This document shows positions 54,589 to 62,063 of a DNA stretch of 64,000 bases, one piece after another (within the stretch, counting starts at the first letter, position 1; every line of letters starts with the position of its first letter). The notes below the pieces were generated by a model. The model saw nothing but the letters and a program-made list of their open reading frames with translations. It did no database searches and had not been told where the DNA came from. The stretch is taken from positions 248,001 to 312,000 of the forward strand of contig NZ_JAHWXK010000002.1 of NCBI RefSeq assembly GCF_023091155.1. Reading direction: 5' to 3'. The position numbers and the translations under genes were made by a program. This DNA comes from Microbacterium sufflavum (GTDB taxonomy: Bacteria > Actinomycetota > Actinomycetes > Actinomycetales > Microbacteriaceae).

Positions 54589-55362
54589 ATGGGATACATC
54601 AAGTCCGCAGCGCTGGAGGAGAAGGGCTTCGTCGTCCTCGACAGCTACGACCAGGAGGCCGACCCCAAGGAGTGGCTGGACGTCGAGTACAACGACTGGA
54701 AGTCCTCGGGCGACACCCGGTTCGCGCCCCTCGCCAGCGCCTTCGGCGACATCGAGTGCAACGGCTTCTGGAACCACAAGCCGCCGCGCACCGACAAGGA
54801 CGGCGTCTGGATCGACTCCCAGGTCGCGAAGGCGCCGAACCTGACGCGTCGCGCGCAGGAGCCGGGTGCCAACGTCGGTCGGTGCCGCATCATCGAGCTG
54901 CAGCCCACCCCGTACGGCGACTGCCTGTACAACCTGCACCAGGACGACAACAACCGCCTGAACCCGGACGGGACCGGCTGGGTCGTCCGCGGCTTCTTCA
55001 ACCTCACCGACGACAAGGACAGCTACTTCGTCCTGCGCGAGAACCGCACCGACCCGAGCATCGAGTACCGCATCGCACTGCCGGCCGGCGCGCAGCTGAT
55101 CGTGGACACACAGCGCCTGTGGCATGCCGCCACCCACAACGGCACCGACCCGCGCTACTGCCTGATCACGTCGTGGACCTCGGGCCCCGAGCTCGACGCC
55201 TACATCGAGAAGTACCACGGCACCGACGACGTCCCGAACGTCGAGGTCCCGCAGGACGTGCTGGAGTTCGGCTACGCCGAGCAGGCGCGCAAGGACGCGG
55301 CGCGCGCCGCGTACTACGCCGCCAAGGGCCAGCAGGTCAAGCAGGCCATGAGCGAGGCGTGA
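54589..55362 (+). CDS. putative 2-oxoglutarate/Fe(II)-dependent oxygenase
   Basis: 257 residues. I do not recognise a named family, but a double-stranded beta-helix with an Fe(II) site can be read: H117-Q-D119 in YNLHQDDNNR, H179 in RLWHAATH, and R189 ten residues later in TDPRYCLITSW, the usual H-x-D...H...R pattern. VVRGFFNLTD and ALPAGAQLIVDTQ would be the flanking strands. The last 40 residues are helical and basic. The only usable start is ATG 54589; AAAGGA lies 13 bases upstream. A strong terminator follows, so it is monocistronic. The iron-box-like site suggests control by iron. Confidence 0.55.
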   Translation: MGYIKSAALEEKGFVVLDSYDQEADPKEWLDVEYNDWKSSGDTRFAPLASAFGDIECNGFWNHKPPRTDKDGVWIDSQVAKAPNLTRRAQEPGANVGRCRIIELQPTPYGDCLYNLHQDDNNRLNPDGTGWVVRGFFNLTDDKDSYFVLRENRTDPSIEYRIALPAGAQLIVDTQRLWHAATHNGTDPRYCLITSWTSGPELDAYIEKYHGTDDVPNVEVPQDVLEFGYAEQARKDAARAAYYAAKGQQVKQAMSEA

Positions 55363-55376
55363 TCCTCCGCTGATAC

Positions 55377-55412
55377 GACGAAGGCCCCGGTCGCTCGACC
55401 GGGGCCTTCGTC
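55377..55412. terminator. terminator after the putative oxygenase gene
   Basis: A perfect 16-bp stem (55377-55392 with 55397-55412) and GCTC loop; arms begin GACGAAGGCCCCG. Confidence 0.88.
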
Positions 55413-55416
55413 ATGG

Positions 55417-55455
55417 AATCACACGCTTGTGATTTATGCGGAACTCCGCGAGAAT
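55417..55455 (+). promoter_or_regulatory. promoter of the DUF3145 gene with two inverted repeats
   Basis: -35 TTGTGA (55427-55432) and -10 GAGAAT (55450-55455) are separated by exactly 17 bases. AATCACA-CGCT-TGTGATT (55417-55434) overlaps the -35 and GCGGA-AC-TCCGC (55438-55449) fills the spacer. Both are perfect inverted repeats, so one or two regulators may bind. Confidence 0.5.
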
Positions 55456-55532
55456 GGGCGCACAACCGCATACTCTCGCCACTTCGTGGGTCAGGTCGTA
55501 GGGGAAGACGCACCTGATGAAACGGAGAGATC

Positions 55533-56036
55533 ATGGCGACGGCTTACGCACGCGGAGTGGTGTTCATCCACTCGGCGCCTCGCGCGCTCTGCCCGCACCT
55601 GGAATGGGCGGTCGGTCGCGCTATCGGGCGTGCGGTGAACTTCGACTGGACGGAGCAGCCGGTCCTCGACGGCGCCCGGCGCGCCGAGTTCTACTGGGAC
55701 GGCCCCGTCGGCACGGGTGCTGCGCTCGCGACCGCGATCCGCGGCTGGGAGCACCTGCGCTTCGAGGTCACGGAAGACCCGACGCCCCGCAGTGACGGCG
55801 GACGCTGGCTGCACACTCCGGATCTCGGCATCCACTACGCGCAGACCGACGCCGCCGGCAACATCGTGATCGGCGAGGACCGCATCCGCTACGCGATGGA
55901 GATCGCCGCAGGGAACGCCGTCGAGCTGCAGCGCGAGCTGGACATCGCGCTCGGCTCCGCCTGGGACGAGGAGCTCGAACCGTTCCGCCACGCCAGTGAC
56001 GATGCGCGCGTCGTCTGGCTCCACAAGGTCGGTTGA
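55533..56036 (+). CDS. DUF3145 protein
   Basis: 167 residues, matching the actinobacterial DUF3145 family throughout: RGVVFIHSAPRALCPHLEWAVGRAIG at the start, EFYWDGPVGTGAALA, GRWLHTPDLGIHYAQTDAAGNI and MEIAAGNAVELQRELDIALGSAWDEELEPFRHA. The function of the family is unknown. GAAACGGAGAGATC before the ATG gives a fair ribosome site, with a leader of about 70 bases from the promoter described above. Monocistronic. Confidence 0.9.
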   Translation: MATAYARGVVFIHSAPRALCPHLEWAVGRAIGRAVNFDWTEQPVLDGARRAEFYWDGPVGTGAALATAIRGWEHLRFEVTEDPTPRSDGGRWLHTPDLGIHYAQTDAAGNIVIGEDRIRYAMEIAAGNAVELQRELDIALGSAWDEELEPFRHASDDARVVWLHKVG

Positions 56037-56126
56037 CCGGCCCGCAGACCGGGGGCGCGGGAGGCGTGAGTATCGGATTCCGGTGAGTGATCCCGGACGC
56101 TGAGAAGACGTATCCTCGCTCCGCTC

Positions 56127-56167
56127 GACGAAGACCCCGCCACGGACGACGCGGCGGGGTCTTCGTC
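56127..56167. terminator. terminator between the DUF3145 and MocR genes
   Basis: A perfect 15-bp stem (56127-56141 with 56153-56167) and an 11-base loop; serves both convergent genes (the MocR gene ends at 56169). Confidence 0.85.
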
Positions 56168-56168
56168 G

Positions 56169-57572
56169 TCAGATGACAGCCGCGTGGCGCATCTCCGCCG
56201 CGGGCTGACGGCCGCCTCCCACCAGGTCGCCCCACGCCAGGGCGAGACGGGCCATCGCCTCCGCCGTGCGCTCCGGCGGAAGGGTGATCGGGATGCGGAG
56301 CCGCCGCTCCAGCACCCCGCCGGTCGTGAAGCGCGGCCCTGGGGGCAGGATCAGGCCCTGCTCGCGGGCGGCGAGCGACAACGCCGTCGAGACCGGCGCG
56401 CCCAGATCGATCCAGGCCGACAGGCCGCCCGGGGTGCTCGGCATCCGCACGCCGGGCAGGTGCGTGAGGCCCTCGGCGACGGCAGCGCGTCCCGCCGTGA
56501 GCCGGCTGCGCACGTGCGCGCCGAGTGCAGGCATGTCGCGCAGCAGCTCGACCGCGATGCACTGCTCGAGCAGCGCGGTGCCCAGCTCGAACGAGGGGCG
56601 GACGGCGAGCAGGCGCGCGATCACGGAACGCTCGGCCCGGATCCACCCGATGCGCATCCCGCCCCACGCGATCTTCGACATCGAGCCGACGGTGATGACG
56701 TGCGGTCCCTCCGCGGCGAGGGGGACAGGAGCCCAGCCGCGGTCGATGTCGAGCTCGGCTGTGGTCTCGTCGACGATCAGATGGGTTCCCACGTGGCGCG
56801 CGGTGGCGGCGATGCGGGAGCGCTCCTCCTGCGGAAGGGTGGCACCGGTCGGGTTGTGGAAGTCGGGGATGAGGTAGGCGACGTGGGGGCGCGCGCTGAG
56901 CAGCGTGTCCGTGACGTGGCGGGTGTCCCAGCCGTCCGTGTCGACCGGCGTGGGCACCAGGCGGTAGCCGTGCCGATGGAGGGCTTCGAGCGCGTGGGGG
57001 AAGGTGGGCTGTTCCACGAGTGCGCGTTCGCCCCGACGCCCGATCGCGGTGAGGATCAGGTTCACGGCGTTGAGCGCTCCGGACGTCACGATGATCTCGT
57101 CCGCGGTGGTGTCGGCCCCGCGTTCCGTGAAGCGCTGCGCGAGCGCCTCGCGCAGCTCCGGAAGCCCCTGCAGCGAGTAGCCGCTCGTGCCGCGCAGCGC
57201 CGCGAGTCGCGGGAGTGAGCGCACGGTCGCGTCGTACAGCCCGGGGGTGGAGTCCATCGAGGCGATGGAGAGGTCGATCGCGTCGCCGTCGCCGTCCTGT
57301 CCCGGCAGCGCGGGGCCGTGGGGGAGTGCAACCCGGGTGCTGCCGCCGTGGTGGCGCGTGACGTAGCCGTCCGCCTCCAGCAGGCCGTACACGCGCGTGA
57401 TGGTCGAGCGGGAGCGGCGCAGCTCGACCGCGAGAGCTCGCTCGCTGGGCAGTCGTTCCCCCACCGTGAGCCGGCCGTCGAGGATGAGCGCGGTGATCTG
57501 GCGGGCCAGAGCGGTGGCCGAGGCGCCGGCGACGCTGCGCGCTCCGAGCTGTTCCACGAGTCGTGAGGACAT
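56169..57572 (-). CDS. MocR-family regulator (GntR HTH plus aminotransferase domain), YczR-like
   Basis: 467 residues. The winged HTH (about residues 15-80) has ITALILDGRLTVGERLPSERALAVELRRSRSTITRVYGLLEADGYV. The class I aminotransferase-like domain carries IPDFHNPTGATL, DETTAELD and PLP Lys in SMSKIAWGGMRIGWI. MocR proteins sense PLP or an amino-compound aldimine. Being divergent from a YczE membrane protein matches the YczR subgroup; PdxR is the alternative. ATG 57572 has CAAGCT 6 bases upstream and a 33-base palindrome lies just beyond it. Confidence 0.88.
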   Translation of the reverse strand: MSSRLVEQLGARSVAGASATALARQITALILDGRLTVGERLPSERALAVELRRSRSTITRVYGLLEADGYVTRHHGGSTRVALPHGPALPGQDGDGDAIDLSIASMDSTPGLYDATVRSLPRLAALRGTSGYSLQGLPELREALAQRFTERGADTTADEIIVTSGALNAVNLILTAIGRRGERALVEQPTFPHALEALHRHGYRLVPTPVDTDGWDTRHVTDTLLSARPHVAYLIPDFHNPTGATLPQEERSRIAATARHVGTHLIVDETTAELDIDRGWAPVPLAAEGPHVITVGSMSKIAWGGMRIGWIRAERSVIARLLAVRPSFELGTALLEQCIAVELLRDMPALGAHVRSRLTAGRAAVAEGLTHLPGVRMPSTPGGLSAWIDLGAPVSTALSLAAREQGLILPPGPRFTTGGVLERRLRIPITLPPERTAEAMARLALAWGDLVGGGRQPAAEMRHAAVI

Positions 57573-57578
57573 GACTCC

Positions 57579-57584
57579 AGCTTG
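57579..57584 (-). promoter_or_regulatory. -10 element CAAGCT of the MocR gene
   Basis: On the minus strand, 6 bases before ATG 57572; the palindromic operator begins three bases further out. Confidence 0.4.
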
Positions 57585-57587
57585 CCG

Positions 57588-57620
57588 CAAAAGTGGACTG
57601 CTATACGCAGGCCACTTTTG
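57588..57620. promoter_or_regulatory. palindromic MocR operator
   Basis: CAAAAGTGG (57588-57596) and CCACTTTTG (57612-57620), with inner CTGC/GCAG pairs, form a 33-base inverted repeat with one mismatch per arm and a 5-base centre. Each half contains AAAGTGG-CTG, close to the AAAGTGGWCTA site known for PdxR of Corynebacterium. Confidence 0.75.
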
Positions 57621-57668
57621 TCGCAGTGGTCTCGGCGACCGCGGCTCCCGTCGTTCCACGATGGAGAG

Positions 57669-58331
57669 ATGCTCCTGCGCTCCATCCTCCTGCCCGTCCG
57701 CGCCACGAGCCCTCGCGACCTCGCGGAGCGCCTGGTCCAGCTCGTCATCGGACTGATGCTCTACGGCATCGCGCTGGCGTTCATGGTCCGCGGGGGCATC
57801 GGTGTGGCGCCGTGGGACGTGCTCGCGCTCGGTGTCGCGGGACGGAGCGGCCTCGGCTACGGCGCCGTCACCGTGCTGGTGTCGATCGTGGTCTTGCTGC
57901 TGTGGATCCCCCTGCGCCAGCGCGTCGGTCTCGGCACCCTGCTCAACGCCCTCCTGATCGGCCCCAGCGCCGACCTCGCGCTGCTGGCACTGCCCTCCCC
58001 GCCGAACGTGTGGATTGGCGCGCCCATGTTCGTGTTCGGACTCGTGCTGCTGGCCTTCGCCACCGGGCTCTACATCGCCGCCGACTTCGGTCCCGGCCCG
58101 CGGGACGGACTGATGACGGGTCTCGTCCGGACCACCGGATGGCCGGTCTGGCTCGCCAGGACCGTGATCGAGGGTTCGGTGCTCCTCATCGGATTCCTGC
58201 TGGGCGGCCCGGTGGGTGTGGGGACCGTGCTCTTCGCGTTCGGCGTCGGTCCGCTCATCGGCTGGTTCCTTCCCCGCATCGAGCGGCGCCGCAGGGCCCG
58301 GTCGCAGCGGCTCGCCGTCTCGAACGGCTGA
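57669..58331 (+). CDS. YczE/YyaS-like integral membrane protein
   Basis: 220 residues with five or six hydrophobic helices. IGLMLYGIALAFMVRGGIGVAPWDVLALGVA and ADFGPGPRDGLMTGLVRTTGWPVWLARTVIE contain the two G-x-x-P-x-D repeats (GVAPWD, GPGPRD) typical of the YitT/YczE family. Function unknown; suspected transporter. ATG 57669 has GGAG three to six bases upstream and CACGAT 6 bases before it. Its gene is probably controlled by the divergent MocR protein. Confidence 0.8.
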   Translation: MLLRSILLPVRATSPRDLAERLVQLVIGLMLYGIALAFMVRGGIGVAPWDVLALGVAGRSGLGYGAVTVLVSIVVLLLWIPLRQRVGLGTLLNALLIGPSADLALLALPSPPNVWIGAPMFVFGLVLLAFATGLYIAADFGPGPRDGLMTGLVRTTGWPVWLARTVIEGSVLLIGFLLGGPVGVGTVLFAFGVGPLIGWFLPRIERRRRARSQRLAVSNG

Positions 58332-58350
58332 GCCGGGTCCGTCGAGACAG

Positions 58351-58384
58351 GACGAGGCCCCCGGGACGTCCCGGGGGCCTCGTC
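58351..58384. terminator. terminator between yczE-like gene and fabF
   Basis: A perfect 34-base palindrome (17 bp per arm, GACGAGGCCCCCGGGAC at the left). It lies between two convergent genes. Confidence 0.88.
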
Positions 58385-58400
58385 GTGTCGTACGGGGTCG

Positions 58401-59639
58401 TCAGTCGGCGCTGCCCACCACGAGCACCGCGTTGTGTCCGCCGAAGCCGAAGGAGTTGCTGATCGCGATCTGCGGTCCGTCGCCCAGGGGCATCGGCTCT
58501 CCCGACAGGCGGAACGGGACCTCGGGGTCGGGCTCCGTCATGTTGATCGTCGGAGGGGCGACCCGGTCGCGCAGCGCGAGGATCGAGAAGATCGCCTCCA
58601 GCGCGCCGGTGCCGCCGAGCAGGTGCCCGGTCGACGCCTTGGTGGCCGACACCGGGATCTCATCGATCCGGTCGCCGAAGACCTTCTTGAGAGCTGTGTA
58701 CTCGTTCGGGTCGCCCACCGGCGTCGAGGTGGCGTGGGCATTGATGTGCGTGACCTGGTCGGCCGTGATGCCGGCCTCCTCGAGAGCCTGCGTGACCGCA
58801 CGGGCCGCGCCGTTGCCCTCCGGGTCGTTGCCCGTGATGTGGTAGGCGTCGGCCGTGACGCCGCCGCCCAGGATGTAGCCGTAGATCTTGGCGCCGCGAG
58901 CCTTGGCGTGCTCTTCAGTCTCGAGGATCAGCGCGGCCGCTCCCTCGCCCATCACGAAGCCGTCGCGGTCGATCGCGCCCGGACGCGATGCGTGGGCCGG
59001 GTCGTCGTTGCGGCGGGAGAGGGCCTGCGCGGAGGCGAACGCCGCCATCGTGATGGGGTGGATCGCGGACTCGGTGCCGCCGGCGATCACGACGTCGGCG
59101 AGACCCTCCTGCAGGTGGTGGAAGGCGTGGATGAGGGACTCGGTGCTCGAGGCACAGGCGCTCACCACGGTCTGCGCGTAGGCGCGGGCCTCGAACTGCA
59201 GCGAGAGGTTGCCCGCGGCAGCGTTGGGCATGAGCATCGGGACCGTCAGCGGCATGACGCGGCGCGGTCCCTTCTCGCGCAGCGTGTCCCACGCGTCCAG
59301 CAGGGTCCACAGGCCGCCGATGCCGGTCGCGAAGTCGACGCCGAGGCGCTCGGGGGCGACCTCGGGGGAACCGGCGTCGGCCCAGGCCTCGCGTGCCGCG
59401 ATCAACGCGAACTGCGAAGACGGGTCCAGGCGCTTGGCCTCGTGGCGCGGCAGCACCTCTTCGGGGCGGACGATCGCCGAGGCGGCGAACGTGACGGGCA
59501 GCTCGTACTGCTGCACCCAGTCGTGCTCGATCGTGCGGGTGCCGGACACCCCGGCGAGGAGGTTGGTCCAGTTCTCGGGAGCCGTCCCGCCGATGGCGGA
59601 CGTGGCGCCGATGCCGGTGACGACGATGCGCTTGGTCAT
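58401..59639 (-). CDS. fabF: 3-oxoacyl-ACP synthase II
   Basis: Elongates acyl-ACP with malonyl-ACP. 412 residues of the KAS I/II family: active-site C162 in VVSACASSTESL, His in NAHATSTPVGDPNE and the second His-containing GHLLGGTGALEAIF, then NSFGFGGHN at the C-terminus. ATG 59639 starts TKRIVVTGIGATSAIG. AAGGA lies about ten bases upstream. Last gene of fabD-fabH-acpP-fabF. Confidence 0.96.
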   Translation of the reverse strand: MTKRIVVTGIGATSAIGGTAPENWTNLLAGVSGTRTIEHDWVQQYELPVTFAASAIVRPEEVLPRHEAKRLDPSSQFALIAAREAWADAGSPEVAPERLGVDFATGIGGLWTLLDAWDTLREKGPRRVMPLTVPMLMPNAAAGNLSLQFEARAYAQTVVSACASSTESLIHAFHHLQEGLADVVIAGGTESAIHPITMAAFASAQALSRRNDDPAHASRPGAIDRDGFVMGEGAAALILETEEHAKARGAKIYGYILGGGVTADAYHITGNDPEGNGAARAVTQALEEAGITADQVTHINAHATSTPVGDPNEYTALKKVFGDRIDEIPVSATKASTGHLLGGTGALEAIFSILALRDRVAPPTINMTEPDPEVPFRLSGEPMPLGDGPQIAISNSFGFGGHNAVLVVGSAD

Positions 59640-59689
59640 GAAGGTGGTTCCTTGTCGAACGGGAGTCGTGCGGGAGATGGGCAGAGCGG

Positions 59690-59726
59690 AGGATGCCACG
59701 CCCCGCCGCAGCGGGGGTGGCATCCT
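59690..59726 (-). other. hairpin between acpP and fabF (attenuator or stabiliser)
   Basis: A 16-bp stem with a single bulged G (59690-59706 with 59711-59726) and a CGCA/TGCG loop, six bases after the acpP stop in the transcribed direction and about 50 bases before fabF. It is as strong as the terminators elsewhere in the window but sits inside an operon. Confidence 0.6.
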
Positions 59727-59732
59727 GCCGTG

Positions 59733-59981
59733 TTACTCCTGGCCCGCGACGATGAAGTTGACCGCGTCGCCGACGGTCTTGAGGTTCTTGACCTCGTCGT
59801 CGGGAATGGTCACGCCGAACTTCTCCTCGGCGTTGACGACGATCGTCATCATCGAGATCGAGTCGATGTCGAGGTCGTCGGTGAACGACTTCTCCAGGGC
59901 GACCTCGGAGGCGTTGATGCCGGTCTCGTCGGTGATGAGCTCTGCGAGGCCGGAGAGGACCTCATCGTTGGTGAAAGCCAT
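59733..59981 (-). CDS. acpP: acyl carrier protein
   Basis: 82 residues, acidic four-helix protein. The phosphopantetheine Ser is S41 in DLDIDSISMM; note DSI in place of the usual DSL. It carries growing acyl chains between FabD, FabH and FabF. Rev-strand AAAGAGGAAGACC precedes the ATG. A TAGACT hexamer (60027-60032, minus strand) in the 69-base gap after fabH may be an additional promoter, which would help make the excess of ACP cells need. Confidence 0.95.
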   Translation of the reverse strand: MAFTNDEVLSGLAELITDETGINASEVALEKSFTDDLDIDSISMMTIVVNAEEKFGVTIPDDEVKNLKTVGDAVNFIVAGQE

Positions 59982-60050
59982 GGTGGTCTTCCTCTTTCTT
60001 ACGGGGTGTATTAGGAACCGTGGAACAGTCTAGGGAAGGTCGGCGCGGAC

Positions 60051-61052
60051 TCAGGGGAGGACGACGACCTGTGCGGCGAACACCAGACCGGCGCCGAAGC
60101 CGATCTGCAGGGCCAGCCCACCCGAAAGCTCAGGGTGTTCAGCCAGGAGGCGGTGGCTCGCGAGCGGGATCGAGGCGGCCGAGGTGTTGCCCGTCGTCTC
60201 GATGTCGCGGGCGATCGCCGTGGTCTCCGGCAGACCGAGCTGCTTGGCGAACTCGTCGATGATGCGCATGTTCGCCTGGTGAGGGATGAACGCGGCGAGG
60301 TCCTCCGCGGTCACGCCCGCCTTGTCCAGTGCCTCACGGGCGACCTTCACCATCTCCCACACCGCCCAGCGGAAGACGGTCGGGCCCTCCTGGCGCAGCG
60401 TGGGCCACGGCACCTCGCCGTCGCGGAACTCGGTGAGGGTGGCGTTCATGCCCACGGCGTCGGCCTTGGAGCCGTCCGAACCCCACACGGCGGGGGAGAT
60501 GCCCGGCGTCTCGCTGGGGCCGATCAGTGCAGCGCCGGCACCGTCGCCGAGCAGGAACGAGATGCTGCGGTCGGTGGGGTCGACCACGTCGGACAGCTTC
60601 TCGGTGCCGATCACGAGAGCGTGGCGTGCCGTACCGGCCTTGATGAGCGCGTCGGCCTGCGCGATCGCGTACGCATACCCCGCACAGGCGGCGTTGATGT
60701 CGTAGGCGGCCGCCGGGTTCGCACCGACGCGGTCGGCGACGATCGCCGAGACCGAGGGCGTCTGCTTCGGGTTGCTGATCGTCGCGACGATCACGAGGTC
60801 GACCTGGTCGGCGGGGACGCCCGACTTCTCGACGGCCTCGGCGGCCGCGGCGGTGGCCAGGTCGATCGCATCCGTTCCCTTGTCGGCGCGCACGCGAGTC
60901 ACGATGCCGGTGCGCTGGCGGATCCACTCGTCGCTCGAGTCGATCGGACCGATCAGGTCGTCGTTCGGGACGGCGTTCTCGCCGCGCGCGGCACCGTACG
61001 AGTAGATGCGGGTGTACGCGGGGCCGGTGAGCTGGGCGAGCGTGGCGCTCAT
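60051..61052 (-). CDS. fabH: 3-oxoacyl-ACP synthase III
   Basis: Starts fatty acid synthesis by condensing acyl-CoA with malonyl-ACP. 333 residues: IDSSDEWIRQRTGI near the start, active-site Cys in DINAACAGYAYA, His in FIPHQANMRI and Asn in TTGNTSAASIPLA. Branched-chain starters are likely in this group of bacteria. ATG 61052 overlaps the fabD stop (ATGA). Confidence 0.96.
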   Translation of the reverse strand: MSATLAQLTGPAYTRIYSYGAARGENAVPNDDLIGPIDSSDEWIRQRTGIVTRVRADKGTDAIDLATAAAAEAVEKSGVPADQVDLVIVATISNPKQTPSVSAIVADRVGANPAAAYDINAACAGYAYAIAQADALIKAGTARHALVIGTEKLSDVVDPTDRSISFLLGDGAGAALIGPSETPGISPAVWGSDGSKADAVGMNATLTEFRDGEVPWPTLRQEGPTVFRWAVWEMVKVAREALDKAGVTAEDLAAFIPHQANMRIIDEFAKQLGLPETTAIARDIETTGNTSAASIPLASHRLLAEHPELSGGLALQIGFGAGLVFAAQVVVLP

Positions 61053-61969
61053 GCGGCGTCTCCGTTCAGCAGCGCGACGGCTGCGTCGAGGTCTTCGGGG
61101 GTCTTGACGGCTACGGTCGGCACACCACGGAGCCCGCGCTTGGCGAGGCCGACGAGGGCGCCGGCGGGGGCGAGCTCGATGACCCCGGTGACGCCCGCCT
61201 CGGCGAACGACGCCATGCAGAGGTCCCAGCGCACCGGCGACGACACCTGGTCGACGAGATACGAGAGCGCCTGCGCGCCGTCGGAGACCACGGAGCCGTC
61301 GCGGTTGGTCCAGAGCGTGATGTCGGGGTCGACGGGGGACACGTCGGCCACCGCGTCGCGGAGCGCGGCGACCGCCGAGCCCATGTACGAGGTGTGGAAC
61401 GCGCCGGCGACCTGCAGCGGCACCACGCGCGTGCCCTTCACCGGCTCCTCGGCCAGAGCAGCCAGTGCCGGCAGCGGTCCGGCGACGACGATCTGGCCGC
61501 CGCCGTTGTAGTTGGCGGGGGACAGGCCGAGCTCTGCCAGGCGGGCGAGCAGCGCCTCTTCGTCGCCGCCCAGCACCGCGCTCATGCCCGTGGGGGTCTG
61601 CGCGGCGGCATCGGCCATCGCGCGGCCGCGGATCCCCACCAGACGCATGCCGGTCGTCTCGTCGATCACCCCGCTGCCCACGAGGGCGGCGACCTCGCCG
61701 ACCGAGTGACCGGCGATGCCGTCCGCACGGCGGCCGGACCGCTGCACGAGGGCGTCTCCGGCGAGGAGCGACGCGGCGACGATCAGCGGCTGCGCGATGC
61801 GCGTGTCACGGATGGTGTCGGCGTCGGACACGGTGCCGTGGGTGCGGAGGTCGACCTCGGCCGCCTCGGAGAAGGAGGCGAGACGCTCCTCGGCGCCGTC
61901 GAGGTCAAGCCAGGGGGCGAGGAAACCGGGGGTCTGCGAGCCCTGTCCAGGGCAGACGACGACAATCAC
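61049..61969 (-). CDS. fabD: malonyl-CoA:ACP transacylase
   Basis: Loads malonyl groups onto ACP. 306 residues: CPGQGSQTPG at the start, active-site Ser in GHSVGEVAALV, Arg in IRGRAMA and His in AGAFHTSYM. GTG 61969 (VIVVVCPGQGSQ) is the start; CAGACT lies exactly 6 bases upstream, hinting at a leaderless message. First gene of the fab cluster, 94 bases after the PucR-type regulator on the same strand. Confidence 0.95.
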   Translation of the reverse strand: MIVVVCPGQGSQTPGFLAPWLDLDGAEERLASFSEAAEVDLRTHGTVSDADTIRDTRIAQPLIVAASLLAGDALVQRSGRRADGIAGHSVGEVAALVGSGVIDETTGMRLVGIRGRAMADAAAQTPTGMSAVLGGDEEALLARLAELGLSPANYNGGGQIVVAGPLPALAALAEEPVKGTRVVPLQVAGAFHTSYMGSAVAALRDAVADVSPVDPDITLWTNRDGSVVSDGAQALSYLVDQVSSPVRWDLCMASFAEAGVTGVIELAPAGALVGLAKRGLRGVPTVAVKTPEDLDAAVALLNGDAA

Positions 61970-62014
61970 CCACCCAGTCTGCCAACGATTGCCGACGAGC
62001 GGTGGATGATCCAT

Positions 62015-62039
62015 CACAAGATTGCGAGGATCCCTTGTG
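62015..62039. promoter_or_regulatory. inverted repeat upstream of fabD
   Basis: CACAAG (62015-62020) and CTTGTG (62034-62039) are separated by 13 bases that contain GGATCC. It lies 46 bases before the fabD start, a sensible operator position for the adjacent FasR-like protein. Confidence 0.35.
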
Positions 62040-62063
62040 TGTGGCGCACAGGGCCCGGCAGCG

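Noticed and set aside
54578..54844. ATG at 54578 with a well-placed AAAGGA, in a different frame from the oxygenase
   Set aside because: That frame gives a Ser/Arg/Thr-rich product without domain features; the frame from 54589 is coherent. A tiny overlapping leader peptide cannot be excluded.
55417..55434. CRP/FNR-type site
   Set aside because: The order is TCACA-N4-TGTGA, the inverse of the CRP arrangement TGTGA-N6-TCACA.
50778..58384. GACGAAG hairpins as mobile repeats or a CRISPR-like array
   Set aside because: Arms differ in length and inner sequence, spacing is irregular and each sits directly after a gene; terminators explain them.
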